Below are positions 10,891 through 22,380 of a DNA stretch of 64,000 bases, in pieces. Source of the stretch: Astragalus membranaceus (lineage: Eukaryota; Streptophyta; Magnoliopsida; Fabales; Fabaceae). The notes below the pieces were generated by a model that worked only from the letters and a program-made list of their open reading frames with translations, did not search any database and had not been told where the DNA came from. The stretch lies in contig CM076847.1 of NCBI GenBank assembly GCA_039519185.1, positions 82,621,100-82,685,099 of the forward strand, written 5' to 3'. The first letter of the stretch is position 1, and every line of letters begins with the position of its first letter. Made by a program: the position numbers and the translations under genes.

Positions 10891-12383
10891 AGAATTGAAG
10901 TTTGGGGTTTTGGAGACTCAATCAAAGGTTTTGGTTGCTGTTTGGGTAGCAATTTCGAGTAAGATCAACTAGGGTTTCGGTTGGAGTTAGCTTTTGGAAC
11001 TATTTCGTTTTTGTTGGTGTGTTTCGCTTTTGTTTTCAAACTCCCCTTCGAATTCAAGGTGAGTTCTTACTCCGTTCTAGGTTTTCATCGATGAAATTTG
11101 TATAGTATGTTGTTATTTTGGTTTGATATGTGTTGGTTGTAAAGCGATTCCGTTTAAAAACCGATAAATCGAATTGTTGATAAATTTTGGTTTGGAATGG
11201 CCCAACTTGTTTGATTCATATGATTGGTTGTCTGTTTGGTTGATTGAACATGTTTTTGGTGCTGTTGTAGACTGTGGTTAAGTTAGGAATTGAGTGGAAC
11301 GAGTAGCGGAATCGAACGGAATAGCAAAACTGCACAAAAACGAATATTTTTCAAAGCTGTCAAACAGGCACGACCCGTGCGCCTAAGACGCACGACCCGT
11401 GTACCTGGGTCTGAACCTCATATTGCAATTTTTTTGCAGCGAGCACGATCCGTGTGCCTATGAGCACGATTCGTGAACCTACTTCTGTCACCGATTTTAA
11501 AACACGTCTAATGCTATTCCTTTTGATTCCAAACCTCTCCCAATCCTTTCCTTAACCCCTCCCAATAATAATTGAATACTTTGATTCACCGAGTTGTCTA
11601 TTTTCTTGATGCAAAACGAATAATATTATGTTATGGATAAACACGAACTGAATGGTTTTGTATCGAGTTTGAAAAGGACCCAAGTGTCAAGTGAACGACT
11701 TAAGTGTCTAAGTTAATTAAAAGATACCATGGGGATGACGATCCCAAATATTCATTGTAGCACACCTAGTGGAGGGGAGTCATGATCCCGAAGCTAGGAC
11801 TCTGGCATTATTCGGTATAGTTATACAAACTGGGGTTTCTGTTGAAATTGAGTGATTTGATTTCTCGAATTGTGCTAAGCCATAGAAACAAGATATAGAC
11901 AAGGAAAACACCGAGAGAGGAATTGTGAGGGGGTACGAAAGGACTCATTGAGATTTGTAATCTCACTGTTTTTATGTCGTGTTTTCAGATATACAGGGCA
12001 AAGCAACGCAGGCTGAGGAGAAGTAGCGGATGGCTTAGCTATTCAGCTTGATGGAAGATCTACTTTGAGATCTTTATGTTATATTGTCTAATTTTCCTCT
12101 CATGTATTTTTGGATCTAAATTCTTGCATTATGGTCAAGGTCATGTAATTTCTATAACCTTGTCTTGTAGTTGGACCGTAGTTATGTTATTGTATCGAAT
12201 TTGTACCTATGAAGTACTTAATTCGGATTTGTATTTGAGAAAATTTTATCTCAAAGCTATGTAAAGTGGTTTAAATCCGCTTTAGTTTCATTTTGGTCCA
12301 ACTGTATGAGCAGGTTATACTCTGATTTATTATGATTATGTTAATGTTTTTTGCTCACCTAGTTGTGATCTTAAGGTGTTACA
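10891..12383 (+). mobile_element. 3' part of a chromovirus-like gypsy LTR
   Basis: Ends GGTGTTACA at 12383, like the GGGTGTTACA end of the chromovirus LTR at 44353. It carries four imperfect GCACGAYCCGTG palindromes (11375-11485). It lacks the TGTAAC start, so it is truncated at its left junction with the SIRE-like LTR near 10890. Host-element sequence resumes at 12384. This looks like two nested insertions fused by deletion. Confidence 0.5.
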
Positions 12384-12570
12384 CACATCAATCATTTCGA
12401 ACAGTAAATGATTCGACTCTATAGCGTTAGTCCGACATTCCGATATTGGGGGAAAAAACTCTCGGTGGTACATGCCCAATATTGAGAATGGTTCGACCGT
12501 CCGAGTTTCCGGTCATGGTTTCATTCAAGTCAGGATCGTCCTCCTTAAACGATCCGACTTGGAGGGCAAC

Positions 12571-12930
12571 TGTTCCGGACTGGGCCCAAATTATCGGACC
12601 TCTATTGGGCCGCGATATTAAGGCCCAACGCCATTAATGGTCTGTCATGTATCCAATGGCCACGATTTGTCAGTTACAAATCAGACGGTGCCGCGTTGGA
12701 GAGATATAGCACCATCTTGACATCTATAAATGGGGATTAACACTGTATTCCAAGTACACACATTCTAAGACAAACTTGCAATTGACTTCACTCTACTGAC
12801 TTGAGCGTCGGAGTGTCTTTGCAGGTACCTCCCCCCCTTCCGAGATTGGAGCTCCGTGGCACGAGTTGGTCAAGAACACACTACCGACTGTCTTTGATCG
12901 AATTCCGATCTTGAGATAAGGTACAAAACG
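12571..12930 (+). repeat. 3' LTR of the gag-only gypsy element
   Basis: Preceded by the purine tract GACTTGGAGGG as polypurine tract. Starts TGTTCCGGACTGGGCC and ends AAAACG, with the terminal CA mutated to CG. The duplication GTAAG follows at once. Confidence 0.9.
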
Positions 12931-12935
12931 GTAAG

Positions 12936-13703
12936 TTTTAACGGTTGCGATTCGGTGTAAGTCATTTTAAATACACTTTTTAAAACAAATCATTATAAAT
13001 ACACTTAAGGATTATCACATGTATTATTGTTAAGCAGTTGCCTAGCTTCTATTAATTATTAGAATCCGCAAGCATGAGTATTGCTCTCCAAAATCCCAAT
13101 CCAAAAGCTTCTACCAATATTAATACACACTCATAACAAAAAGTTTATCGTTTTTGTGACTGATTGTTTGGGAATTTCATTTCATTTTACTTATATACTT
13201 ATATAATGCTGGGAATATGATATATACGTAAACTGATGCGCAGATTTATAGAGTTGCAGGCTCTATTAACCAATCATATATATCAAAAGCTTTTTATTTT
13301 CTTATAATAAACCTCTAATAAGCATATATCAATTAAGATAGTGTTATAAACTTTTCCTTCCCCTCCAATTAAAGACGTACATCTCCTTCATTACAGAAAA
13401 CGGTAACAAAAAATAAGAAGCAGAAGAATTACAATGGCTCAACTCAACCAATTAACTTGTCTATCGCTCGAAGCTCAAAACCAGCTAACCAATTATAAAA
13501 GCTATGTACAATCTGCCAACGCAACTAGAGTTAGACCAGATTAACGAGATTGAAAAATAAAAGAAAATAATAAAAAGAAGCATATACATATATGATCTAT
13601 AAATCAATTATTTTATCATATTAAAAAGAGAGGAACATCGTAGGAATATGTGCATTGCATTGCATTGCATTGCATAGGATGATGAATTAACGATGTTGGT
13701 TAA
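12936..13703. other. Intergenic, 3' side of the PR-1-like gene
   Basis: AT-rich, no gene seen. Contains five exact TGCAT units (13651-13675). The stretch next to 13703 is expected to be the 3' untranslated region of the PR-1-like gene. Confidence 0.6.
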
Positions 13704-14306
13704 TTAGGAGTGAGCTTCAAGAGGATTCTCTTTTTCATAGTTACCAGGAGGGTCATACTCGCACGCAATAAGCATACCAGTACCAGCGTCGCGACAATGT
13801 TGCAGAGCACAACCAACGCGCAATGAGTCCCTCCACACAATCTGAGTAAAATGTTCACAAAATTTTTGTTCAGTGCACGTAAGGGAAGTAAAATTGAACC
13901 ATTCCTTCTCTTGGTACCAATAATAGACCGAATCAGAAGGTGTCCAATGAAGCCTCTTTCCCCAAAACATATTCTCTCCATAATTCCCTGTGGAGTGGAC
14001 CATTTTGCAGTCACCATAGCGTTCCATTAGATATTTTCGCGCGAAACTCGCGAGATTCTCGTCCCATGTTAACGCTGGTATCTTGTACTCCTTTCTCACC
14101 CAATTATGCGCGTGTAAGAACTCTTTTGCTAATTCGGTTTGGTTGTTTAAAAACGACGTGCCGTTTGTACGAGCGTATCCGAAGAATTTGGCTGTGTTGC
14201 GACGACGACCGTGGTGGCCGCCGCGAGACGGTGTTTGTTGTTGTGCGGTGATGACAACAGTAACCCCGAGCAAGAGGAGAACGGTGAAGAGATAGAATGT
14301 AGGCAT
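13704..14306 (-). CDS. PR-1-like CAP-domain secreted protein
   Basis: A 200-residue intronless protein with an N-terminal signal peptide (hydrophobic 3-20) and a CAP/PR-1 domain (about 59-190). Visible signatures are the first active-site-like His in AHNW (67), GENMFWG (110-116), the CAP1 block EHFTQIVWRDS (151-161) with His153, and the CAP2 block CEYDPPGNY (182-190). Six cysteines (100, 144, 150, 166, 171, 182) match the three disulfides of the family. A basic Arg/His stretch (29-37) precedes the domain. It should be secreted to the apoplast. PR-1 proteins are linked to defence and sterol binding, but whether this copy is pathogen-induced cannot be seen. The start is the only Met placing the signal peptide correctly. 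Confidence 0.9.
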   Translation of the reverse strand: MPTFYLFTVLLLLGVTVVITAQQQTPSRGGHHGRRRNTAKFFGYARTNGTSFLNNQTELAKEFLHAHNWVRKEYKIPALTWDENLASFARKYLMERYGDCKMVHSTGNYGENMFWGKRLHWTPSDSVYYWYQEKEWFNFTSLTCTEQKFCEHFTQIVWRDSLRVGCALQHCRDAGTGMLIACEYDPPGNYEKENPLEAHS

Positions 14307-14395
14307 TGTGAGAGATGATGTTTGATTTTTGATTTAGGGACTCGTTCTCCGAGAGCCCCGGTTAGAAGGGGAAGAAGAATGTTGGCATTGTGAGT

Positions 14396-14404
14396 CTTTT
14401 TATA
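14396..14404 (-). promoter_or_regulatory. Candidate TATA box of the PR-1-like gene
   Basis: TATAAAAAG on the minus strand, about 90 bp upstream of the start codon at 14306, giving an expected leader of about 60 bp. Confidence 0.5.
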
Positions 14405-15404
14405 TTTGTTTTACTAACTAACTTTTTCATTGAGAAAATTAAACCCAACGAACTTGTTTGTCGACCTAGCATGCATGTTTACCATCTTGCACTTCATCAT
14501 ACTATTTTTAACTTTATAGATGTAAATAGGACAAGTTTTGTCTTGCATGTGCAATCTAGAAGGGGAAACTACTTGTTGTGTTGAATAAAATAGCTAGCGT
14601 GGTTCTTGGGTGACCACAAGACTACCGGTCTATATATAGTCAAAAGGTTATTGACTTTTTTTGTTATTTCAGTTTGTCTATGAAATGGGGGGAAGACTGA
14701 TGCACGTCCTAATTGTTGATTTTAATTTGTATTTTCAACTTTCAAGTAATAAGGACAGTAAATATCTTTCTTGGTCATATAAACGAGTTTGCGAAAAATT
14801 TGTGTCATTCCAAAAAAATTGAGGTTGTGGCTTATAAGTATAGGGGTGTTAATAATAACACCCTTGCTAAAAACTGATGAACTGGCTGGTATTCGTAAGA
14901 GCGTTGAGTAGTAGTAGTTAGACTCGGTCCATGATCCACAACAATCAGATAGCATATTCTTTTTTTAGATAACAAAAATAGTCAGAAAATTAGTTTTTTG
15001 ACAATAAAATAGTCAATAAGATAGCATATTCTATATATGTTTTTTTGAGAATAACAACATTTCTAAGTTGCAATCAACAGTTTTTTTATACAATTTATGA
15101 GGAGACTTTGCTTTACGGCAGGCCGTTGGGTAAAATAAAAATGAAAATAGTACAAACAGAAAATGATCGATAAATTGATAAACAAGAAGTCAGCGCCAGT
15201 CTTTGGCGCCAAAATGACGTGGCAGCTTCTCGTATTTCTTCCAAAGTCTAGTCTACGCAATTGGCAGGTGCGTAATGCACACGTTGCGTAGAATAGACTT
15301 TGTGCCGGCACAGCCACCGCGACCTGGTAAGTCTCCCGCTAACTAACCAAAATCATAGAATAGAACTCATCAACTGCTAATCTGCTATTTACTCACATTT
15401 TAAC
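14405..15404. other. Intergenic between divergent genes
   Basis: No gene seen. This 1-kb spacer separates the minus-strand PR-1-like gene from the plus-strand membrane protein gene and should hold both promoters. Short frames at 14722-14955 and 15063-15317 have no recognisable content; the latter has only a GTG start. Confidence 0.5.

Positions 15405-15450
<46 letters not shown>
15405..15450. repeat. (GA)n in the 5' leader
   Basis: About 45 bp of GA dinucleotide, 30-75 bp upstream of the start codon at 15480. GA repeats in 5' leaders can be bound by plant BPC factors (established), so a regulatory role is possible. Confidence 0.8.
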
Positions 15451-15454
<4 letters not shown>

Positions 15455-15479
15455 CGCTCTATTTGAGTTCCACACTCCC

Positions 15480-18084
15480 ATGTCGGTGTCCAATTCTAGA
15501 AGACTCTCTGTTTCCCTTTTCATCTCTTCCGTATTTTTCGGCCACTTTTCAGGTTCATTTTTCACCTCTAACTAACTGTTTCCTTTTTCAGTTTACAATT
15601 AATACATTATTTCTAAATTGCACATCAATTTATACACAACGAAGTTATACTACTAGATATGATTTCAAAGCTTCTTTAACTGCGGTGACTTGTTCTTCTT
15701 CTTCTGTTGAATGTTGATTACATTTGGATTGCACAGGGTTGACGTTATGTGCAGTTGTGTCGTTGAGTTCAATTGAGATTTTCAAAACTCACGAGTGGCT
15801 AAAAGCGACTTCAACTGTTTATTTCCTTTGCAAAGGGGAGAACAAGACGGTGTTTCCAGATGTCAAAAGACCTCGTTTCTTTTATGCTTTCAATGGTCAA
15901 GAATCTTGGCAGGTTCTTTATTCTTGCTCTCCTTTTTAATTTTTGCTTTCTGTAAACTGCATATATGTTCTAACTCGTATAAATTAAAAATCAAATTGGT
16001 GGTTTTATGTTCATCACTATTACTACATTAGGCCATGTTTTGGAGTTGAGAGGGAAAGCTAGGGGAGGGGTTTGAGGGAGAAGGGAAGGAGAAAAGTTTC
16101 TCAACAGAAATTTGGTTTTATGTTCATCACTATTATTGCATGTGTGTGTTGCTGTTTGAAGCAACTACTGAGATTTTGCTTTTTGCTTTCAGCCTTTAAC
16201 TAATTTTTCAAGTAAAAAATGCAAGCGATGTGGACTCTATGAGGAAGATAGTATTACTTCTGATGATGCATTTGATGAATGGGAGTTTTGTCCAGATGAT
16301 TTTACTGCACCCCGCGGTGAATATATTAAATTCACGGAAAAGGAATTCAATGCTACTTTTATGTGCCCAGATTGCTTATCTCTGGCTGGTGGTCAGTATC
16401 TTGCAACTTTTTGCTTTCAAGATTCTTTATTTCCACAATCATACATCATGCTATTTGTATTTGACCAATAAACATCAACTAGTTATTTGAACTAAGTATT
16501 TGTATTTGTATTTGTGACGTATTTGCTGTCATTGCAAAAATAATATGGTTTATTAATAATAGTTTTCAATTTTAGTTATGATGATTGATTCTTTCACTCT
16601 CTAGTTCTGGTGCTTCTTGCTTTCATTTCAATAAATCATTTGTGTCAACAAAAGAGCAACTGACCTCAATTCCCAATTTTATTGGAGTTGCTCACCATGA
16701 ATAACTTGGGTATTTCCGTATTTAAGTTGCTGAAATTCAGTAGACTTTTAAAATTCATATGAAAGAAAAAAAGCTAAAGCAAAATACTCTGTTCTTCTAT
16801 ATTTTGTGTTGACGTAAGTACCCCTCCTCTATCATGAAAAGCTACACAAAATGCTACAACTAGTTCCAAAAAATGTTTTAAGCCCCAGCAAATTTGTCAC
16901 TAGGCCTTTAGCTCAGATTTTGTGTCAAATGTCTTTTTTATTCTTCTACTATTACTCAACAACATCATATGTTGAAAAAATAGAAGAATGCATTCATTTA
17001 GTTAAAGGCTAAATTGGAAGCTCATCCTGGTATCCAACCATTTGAATTGAAGGTTTAGTTGCACTAAATCAATGCATTTCCCCTTTTCCTTCACATATAA
17101 GGCTAAACAAGAGTCAGGACAGCATTTGACAACAACACATCCCTGAGGCTGAGTTAAACAGTGACTACTGGAATTTATCTCTTTTTTTAACTGAGGGGTG
17201 CAATTTAGAGAGTAAAATATGAAATTATAATCAGTTGATGGGAAAATTAATGGTTGAAAGTTGAAACTGTGATACACCGGAAAGTTGTTAAAATTTCCCC
17301 TTTGAATCAATGGTTAGTTTGTACCTTTTCTTTAAAGTGTACCCCTCACTTAAGAGAGACGAATAACAAATCTAGTATGTCTAGCACCATTTCACATTTA
17401 ATTGTAGCAATTGTTGTTATAAATACGTTTTCTTGGTGTTATTGGCTTTTCTAGTAAACTTAAAAACCAATGGAAGATACCTCGAAAAATTCCATAGTCG
17501 CTATGGAGGATACCTTAGTTTACCAAAAAAAAAACTAAAGGAAGAAAAAGTAATTTGAAAAAAAAATCAGTATTTTTCTACATGGATGAGTATTATATAA
17601 CTAAAGAGAAAGGCACAGAGGGATTTTTATCTTGGTTCTCATTCTTGTATCCTTCACTATTTTCTTTTCAGTGTTAATTTTTATGTGCTTGTCAACTTGT
17701 TACTTCTTGTATTGGGTTTGTTTCACTTTCTTGTATTTCTGAACAAGCCTTTTAGGACTCTAAGTTATTTTCATGTCATGAGTCTATGGTAAAAGCAAGG
17801 AGGACTGCCTCTGCTCATTTACAAGGTAACCTTTGTTGTATTTTATATTAACAAAACTAACTGTGTATTCCTGTTTCGCAGTTTCTAGCTCTTCTGATAA
17901 GCATGGAATGCACATAGCAGTTGTGGTTTTTGTTAGTGCTTTGACCTCATTTATACTGATTCTTGGAGTGGTGGGTACATATAAGTTCTGGGAAAAGAAG
18001 AGAAGGGAACGGGACCAGTCTCGGTTTCTGAAGTTATTTGAAGATGGAGATGACATTTATGATGAGCTGGGTCTCCGTATATGA
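15480..18084 (+). CDS. Small type I membrane protein, unknown function, 4 exons
   Basis: Assembled by reading splice sites. Exons are 15480-15552, 15737-15912, 16193-16391 and 17882-18084, all with GT-AG introns; the phases join to 651 nt, 216 residues plus TGA. Exon 1 gives a signal peptide (1 to about 25, MSVSNSRRLSVSLF). The luminal part has NKT and NAT N-glycosylation sequons and two CxxC pairs (Cys93/96 and Cys141/144) that could bind metal or form disulfides. One transmembrane helix (161-182) is followed by a basic cytosolic tail (KKRRERDQSRF) and an acidic end (EDGDDIYDELGL). It resembles a conserved plant family of unknown function (possibly DUF7953; not certain). No function is assigned. 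Exon 1 is the least sure part. Confidence 0.75.
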
Positions 18085-19561
18085 TACAACAACAGTAAAC
18101 AAATACCTCCTGTACAGTGTTAGGTTAACCTCAAAATTATGTTTATGAAAAAGGATGTAAAAAAATGTTTTTTTCTGGTTTGGCACGTATAAAAAACCAC
18201 AGAAGATGTTCATCAAAGTGGAAAGAAAGGTATCAGCTGTTCATTTCTATTGCTATACTACATATTCGAGGTTTGCTCATCAATATAGTAGAAACAAATA
18301 CGCAAGACAAATTCTGTTGAAGTATAGTGCTAACGTTCGAAATTGTGGATTTGATTTGACACCAAACATACCAAATAAAACTGTTGGATCTGGAAGTTCT
18401 CTTACGTAATGAAATTAATAACTACCATTTTAGTAGAACGCATGGAGTGAGTCATGAATGACCTTTATTTTTATTGGCATGATCTTGACAACATTATGCT
18501 CGGGTTTTTCCTACAATGTCCATGGTGCCACTCAAAAGAAGACAGCATGATGTAATAAAATGTCAACTTTTTTGAAACAGAGAATGAATGGAAGAAAAAA
18601 GGTGTACACATTTTAAGAGTTAACAGACCCAAATAGAGAGAAGAAAACAAAGCTTAAAGAACTGACCCAGTATACAATTAATAACACAATTAGCCCACTT
18701 AAATCAGTTCATGCTTTATATATCAGCTCATATATCCGACCGGGTGCTCAAAAATTAGCAATCACAGTTGTAGACTAGTAGATGATCCTTTGAAATGTCA
18801 ACCTGCTGCTGCTACTGTATGACCAGATTAGAAGCAAAAAAAGCTGGCACAGAAGACCTCAACCACGATAACAAGCATTTCATGAACATAGCGCTCTGGA
18901 ATATTGAGAAAGTAATATTTAATTTTGAATGGAAGTTGCTGTTTGCCGATCCAAGAATACCTCCAAGACGGAATTCCATTAAGTAATCCAAATTCAGTCA
19001 AGAATAAGATATTGAAATCTGACAAAAAAAATCAGGGAATAACTTCTGTTAGTGATCAACAAGTCTCTTAGAATGAATTTGCCTACATGAATTAAGATTT
19101 CTTAAAGTTTAGACTGTAGAGTTCACTTTGAAGAGTAAGGTTAAGCACATGGACAAAAAAACGAATTTGTAAAAAACCACTCTCAGACTCTTGATTATCT
19201 CAATAGTGTTTAGCACTTTGACCCAACTATCTAAAGCGCTTTGGAGACCCAAACCCATGTGATCTTGACAACAGTTTCTGATTAGATGAACACTATAAAT
19301 AAGACATAAGGAAACTAACTAGTTATACTTTGAATAGTCAATAAATCCCAAGCAATTACATGCAATAATAACAGCAATAGCTGTTTTTCAAAGTGTTGTT
19401 AGGTTTCTACTTTGTAAAATTGTAGACTCATGCATCTTATATCAGTTGAACAAATCATATCTCAGAACATATGAACAAGAAAACTCCTACCTGCGTAATG
19501 ATTAATGAAGTAAAGACAAGAAAACAACCTTGAGCTATTAAGGATCCAAAGCCCGTAAAAT
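18085..19561. other. Intergenic between convergent genes
   Basis: The 3' ends of the membrane protein gene (plus) and the YkgJ-type gene (minus) face each other here. I see no further exon, RNA gene or element; short frames have no recognisable content. Confidence 0.5.
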
Positions 19562-21295
19562 CTAACTAGAAGAGCTTCTTATTGACTTGTCAAAATTATG
19601 AAGCTCCTTTGAATTGGTACCATAAATTGCCTTAATTGTGTCCCTGCAGGAACTACAAGAAAAAGAAAAAAAAAAGAGGAACTATAAGAAATACACTTCG
19701 GGTGTTTTTCTCTCAAGGAAAATGTTGTGCTTGGTTTTATACAATTTTCTCAGCAGATAATAAACAAATAAAACTCAACACAAAAAATTGGAGAGTAGTA
19801 TCAAAATTCAAAATATGACTTCTGCTTGAGCAAAATTCATCATGTAAGTGTGTTTCTTTGATGATGTGGCATTTTGTTAAGAAAATTATATGATAGTCAT
19901 TAGGTCACTAACATGATTTGGAAAGTTAACTGCCCACAACTAGCTGCCAATCAAATAAAGGCAAAAAAGTTAATATCTTTTTACTAAATTGTATCTATCA
20001 TTGATTCTGCATGAGCATCCCAACCAGAGATACTATACCTCAAAAGCATGATGAATGATGATAGTCCTCATAAACAAAACAAGCCTCAAAGTAAGCTTGT
20101 TAAGCAAACCATGGCACACAGTTGCACCCAATGCAGCTTAAAGTAAGGGGATAGAATCTCAAACTTACTGACACCTTGTTATGGCTTTTAATGCAGATTC
20201 AAATAGAAAGCCCAAAATTGTTCAGATGTCATCAAATATAGGTATAAGATTACCCTAATTATACTGCTTTTGGCCACTACGAAATCAGTATTTAAAGATT
20301 TTGCGTCTAACTCTATTCTACAAAACAGTTTGCTTGTTCTGATGCAAGACTCTTGATAGTAATAAATCGCCTACGTTCAGGACTAGACAACTAAAAGCCT
20401 GTCATAATAGAGATTTTGGTCCAATAACAAATTTAGGTTATACCGAACCAAATTTGATTTTAGGCCGGGACCTAACTCCACAAAATCAGCTTGTAAGGTG
20501 ATGGTTGTTTCCACTCGGTGTGAGACTCGGACCATACAAACTAAATAATTCTTTTTTAAAAAATACCGTTGAATAAAATCTACTCATAAATCATAATGTG
20601 ATTATCCACAAAGTATGATTGAAAAGTAGGCGAGAAAGGTGGACCTGCAGGCTTCCTTGTTGAACTTCTTCTCTTTAATTCCATACAAAGATTCGAATAC
20701 TTGAGGGTCTACACGGCAAAAATATGGACGATCTGAAGGAAAAGAAAAATCACAATATAAACTCCAAAGCAAACTTTCTAACAAGGAAGTTCAAATATCA
20801 AAAATACAAAACTGAAAGAGATGATAACCAGAGTAAATGGAGCATTTCCGGCTACTCTTTTCATAATGTATACACCATCCATCTGGACCTATTAAGCTTT
20901 TGTAAAGCTGAAAATTGAAATTCATCATAATATTTAAAAAACAAAAAATGTCAAATATAAATAAATAATGCATTTATACACAACAAAATGGAAGCTGAAT
21001 AGTTCAAATTACAAAGTAAAAAACATGGAAGTAGGAAGAATTAAAGAAATACCTCAACATCTGAAGATTCAGTGAAAATTTCTTCTGGAGAGGCAAAAGA
21101 AGGACCCTTTTGTAGCTTACAACAGGCTCCACAACCTTCAACGCACTGCCACGTCATTTCCTTCTTCTTGCTGTTGAAACTGTTTTGCCTTGGCTTGCTT
21201 TCTGTCGTCACCCTATTTGGTCGCTGTGGACGTCGCGCCGCCGAACACGCTACCAGGGGTAATGGCAGCGCCAGAGATGCGGTGGCGGGAGACAT
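19562..21295 (-). CDS. YkgJ-type CxxCxxCC cluster protein, 4 exons
   Basis: Assembled on the minus strand from exons 21053-21295, 20829-20907, 20645-20732 and 19562-19643, with GT-AG introns and phases that join to 492 nt (163 residues). Residues 1-45 are rich in Ala, Ser and Arg, as in a plastid transit peptide. The cysteine cluster is CVEGCGACC (51-59), followed by Cys93, Cys103, Cys113 and Cys136. This matches the zinc/iron-chelating YkgJ family (PF03692). The C-terminal part (DPQVFESLYGI; DTIKAIYG) matches the plant members. Its reaction is unknown; binding of an iron-sulfur cluster or zinc is family inference. The ATG at 21295 is the first in frame after a GTG-led upstream extension. An intron repeat lies at 20420-20545. 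Confidence 0.8.
20420..20545. repeat. Short interspersed repeat in an intron
   Basis: Within intron 3 of the YkgJ-type gene. The words TTAGGCCGGGACCTAACTCC and CAGCTTGTAAGGTG-ATGGTTG resemble a widespread short dicot repeat. Ends and class are not determinable by eye. Confidence 0.3.
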
Positions 21296-21522
21296 GATAA
21301 AGCAGTTCCAGCCGATAAGTATCAGTTTGTTTACGGTACCAAAATTGTCCCGTCTGCGAGAGAGGAGGAGCACGGAGTAAATGACACGGTGGTCGACTAC
21401 GGCGGCAACATGGGCGCGAAATGAGGGTGATAGGCTGGATAGAAATTTCGATGAAGATTATGCTTTTTTTGACAAGATGAAGATTATGTTTTGAACTTCC
21501 AAAACCTCTTCAATTATCAATG
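21296..21522. other. Promoter-side spacer of the YkgJ-type gene
   Basis: Upstream region of the minus-strand gene. It includes an in-frame extension without an ATG (to 21373) and no clear TATA box. Confidence 0.35.
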
Positions 21523-21601
21523 GTATTTTTTTACCCCCACTATATCTCTATCTACTCCCACAATTTTGGTTATTCCCAAAATATGCTTCAGTAAAATGAG
21601 T

Positions 21602-21882
21602 TAACGGATTTATCTAATTAAAAGATAAATTCGTTTGGGGAAAAAAATAAAAAACGGATTTATCTTTTAGTTAGATAAATCTGTTTTAGAAAAAAAATGC
21701 ATAACGAATTTAACCCCATCATACTTAAATCCGTTTTTGTTATTTTTTAATAACGGGTTTATCTATTTATTAGATAAATTCGTTTTGAATTTTTTAATAA
21801 CGGTATTTATCTATTTATTAGATAAATCCGTTTTGTATTTTTTCCAAAACAGATTTATCTAATAAATAGATAAATTTGTTTT
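21602..21882. repeat. Tandem array of six 35-bp hairpins
   Basis: Six inverted repeats of about 35 bp spaced about 48 bp apart (starting near 21602, 21652, 21702, 21751, 21798, 21846). Each has arms close to AACGGATTTATCT and AGATAAATCCGTT around a short AT-rich loop; unit 3 is degenerate. The flank at 21523-21600 (TTTTTTTACCCCCACTATAT and AATTTTGGTTATTCCC) resembles the end of the Mutator-type element at 32283, so this may be the subterminal part of a related, broken element (inference). Confidence 0.7.
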
Positions 21883-22349
21883 GTAAAGTAATTAATAAAT
21901 AAAAGTGATAAATCTGTTAAAAAATTTAAATTAATTTTTTTAGTTAAAATAGATATGAATATCGGTCGTCTTTTGGTTCCGTTTAGTGTGTAGATATTCG
22001 TTAACACGTGACTATGTTGTACGTCGGGTGAATAATTTAGGCTAAAAATCGGTTTTCGAGCAACCTACTCTGATTGTAATGAAACCACAGTCATTGAATC
22101 CAAAAAAAATAGGGATCATAACACCCAAAGAAGGAACTTGTATGGGTACTGCGGGGCTCAAAATCCCAAATTCCATCGTTTACTATTTTTTATTAATTTT
22201 TTTAATTTTTCATAATCTCCAAAAAATTTGCATAACCTTATTTTGGTTATATTAGATTTTTAGTGGTGTTTTATAATTTTTAGATTAGTTTTGACTCTTT
22301 AACGGATTTTTAGTAGTGTTTTTATAACTTTTTTTAAAAAATTTAAATA
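21883..22349. other. AT-rich sequence of unknown origin
   Basis: Between the hairpin array and the start of Athila homology. No coding potential, no LTR start matching the Athila 3' LTR and no target-site duplication were found. The exact left edge of the Athila copy is unclear. Confidence 0.35.
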
Positions 22350-22380
22350 AAGGCAGAATGCCTCTGTTCTAGATAATTCC

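Larger units (their letters stand above)
7580..12930 (+). mobile_element. Gag-only Ty3/gypsy (Tat/Ogre-like) element with TSD GTAAG
   Basis: Two direct LTRs (7580-7936 and 12571-12930) are flanked by the exact 5-bp duplication GTAAG (7575-7579, 12931-12935). A primer-binding-like stretch TGGCGACCATAGTGGGA (7938-7954) follows the 5' LTR; it suggests an arginine tRNA primer as in Ogre-type elements (inference). The interior has only a broken gag, then two foreign truncated LTRs (9223-12383), then about 190 bp of its own 3' end. No protease, RT or integrase remains. It is either a non-autonomous gag-only element or one that lost pol by deletion. The LTRs differ at many sites, so it is not recent. 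Confidence 0.8.
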
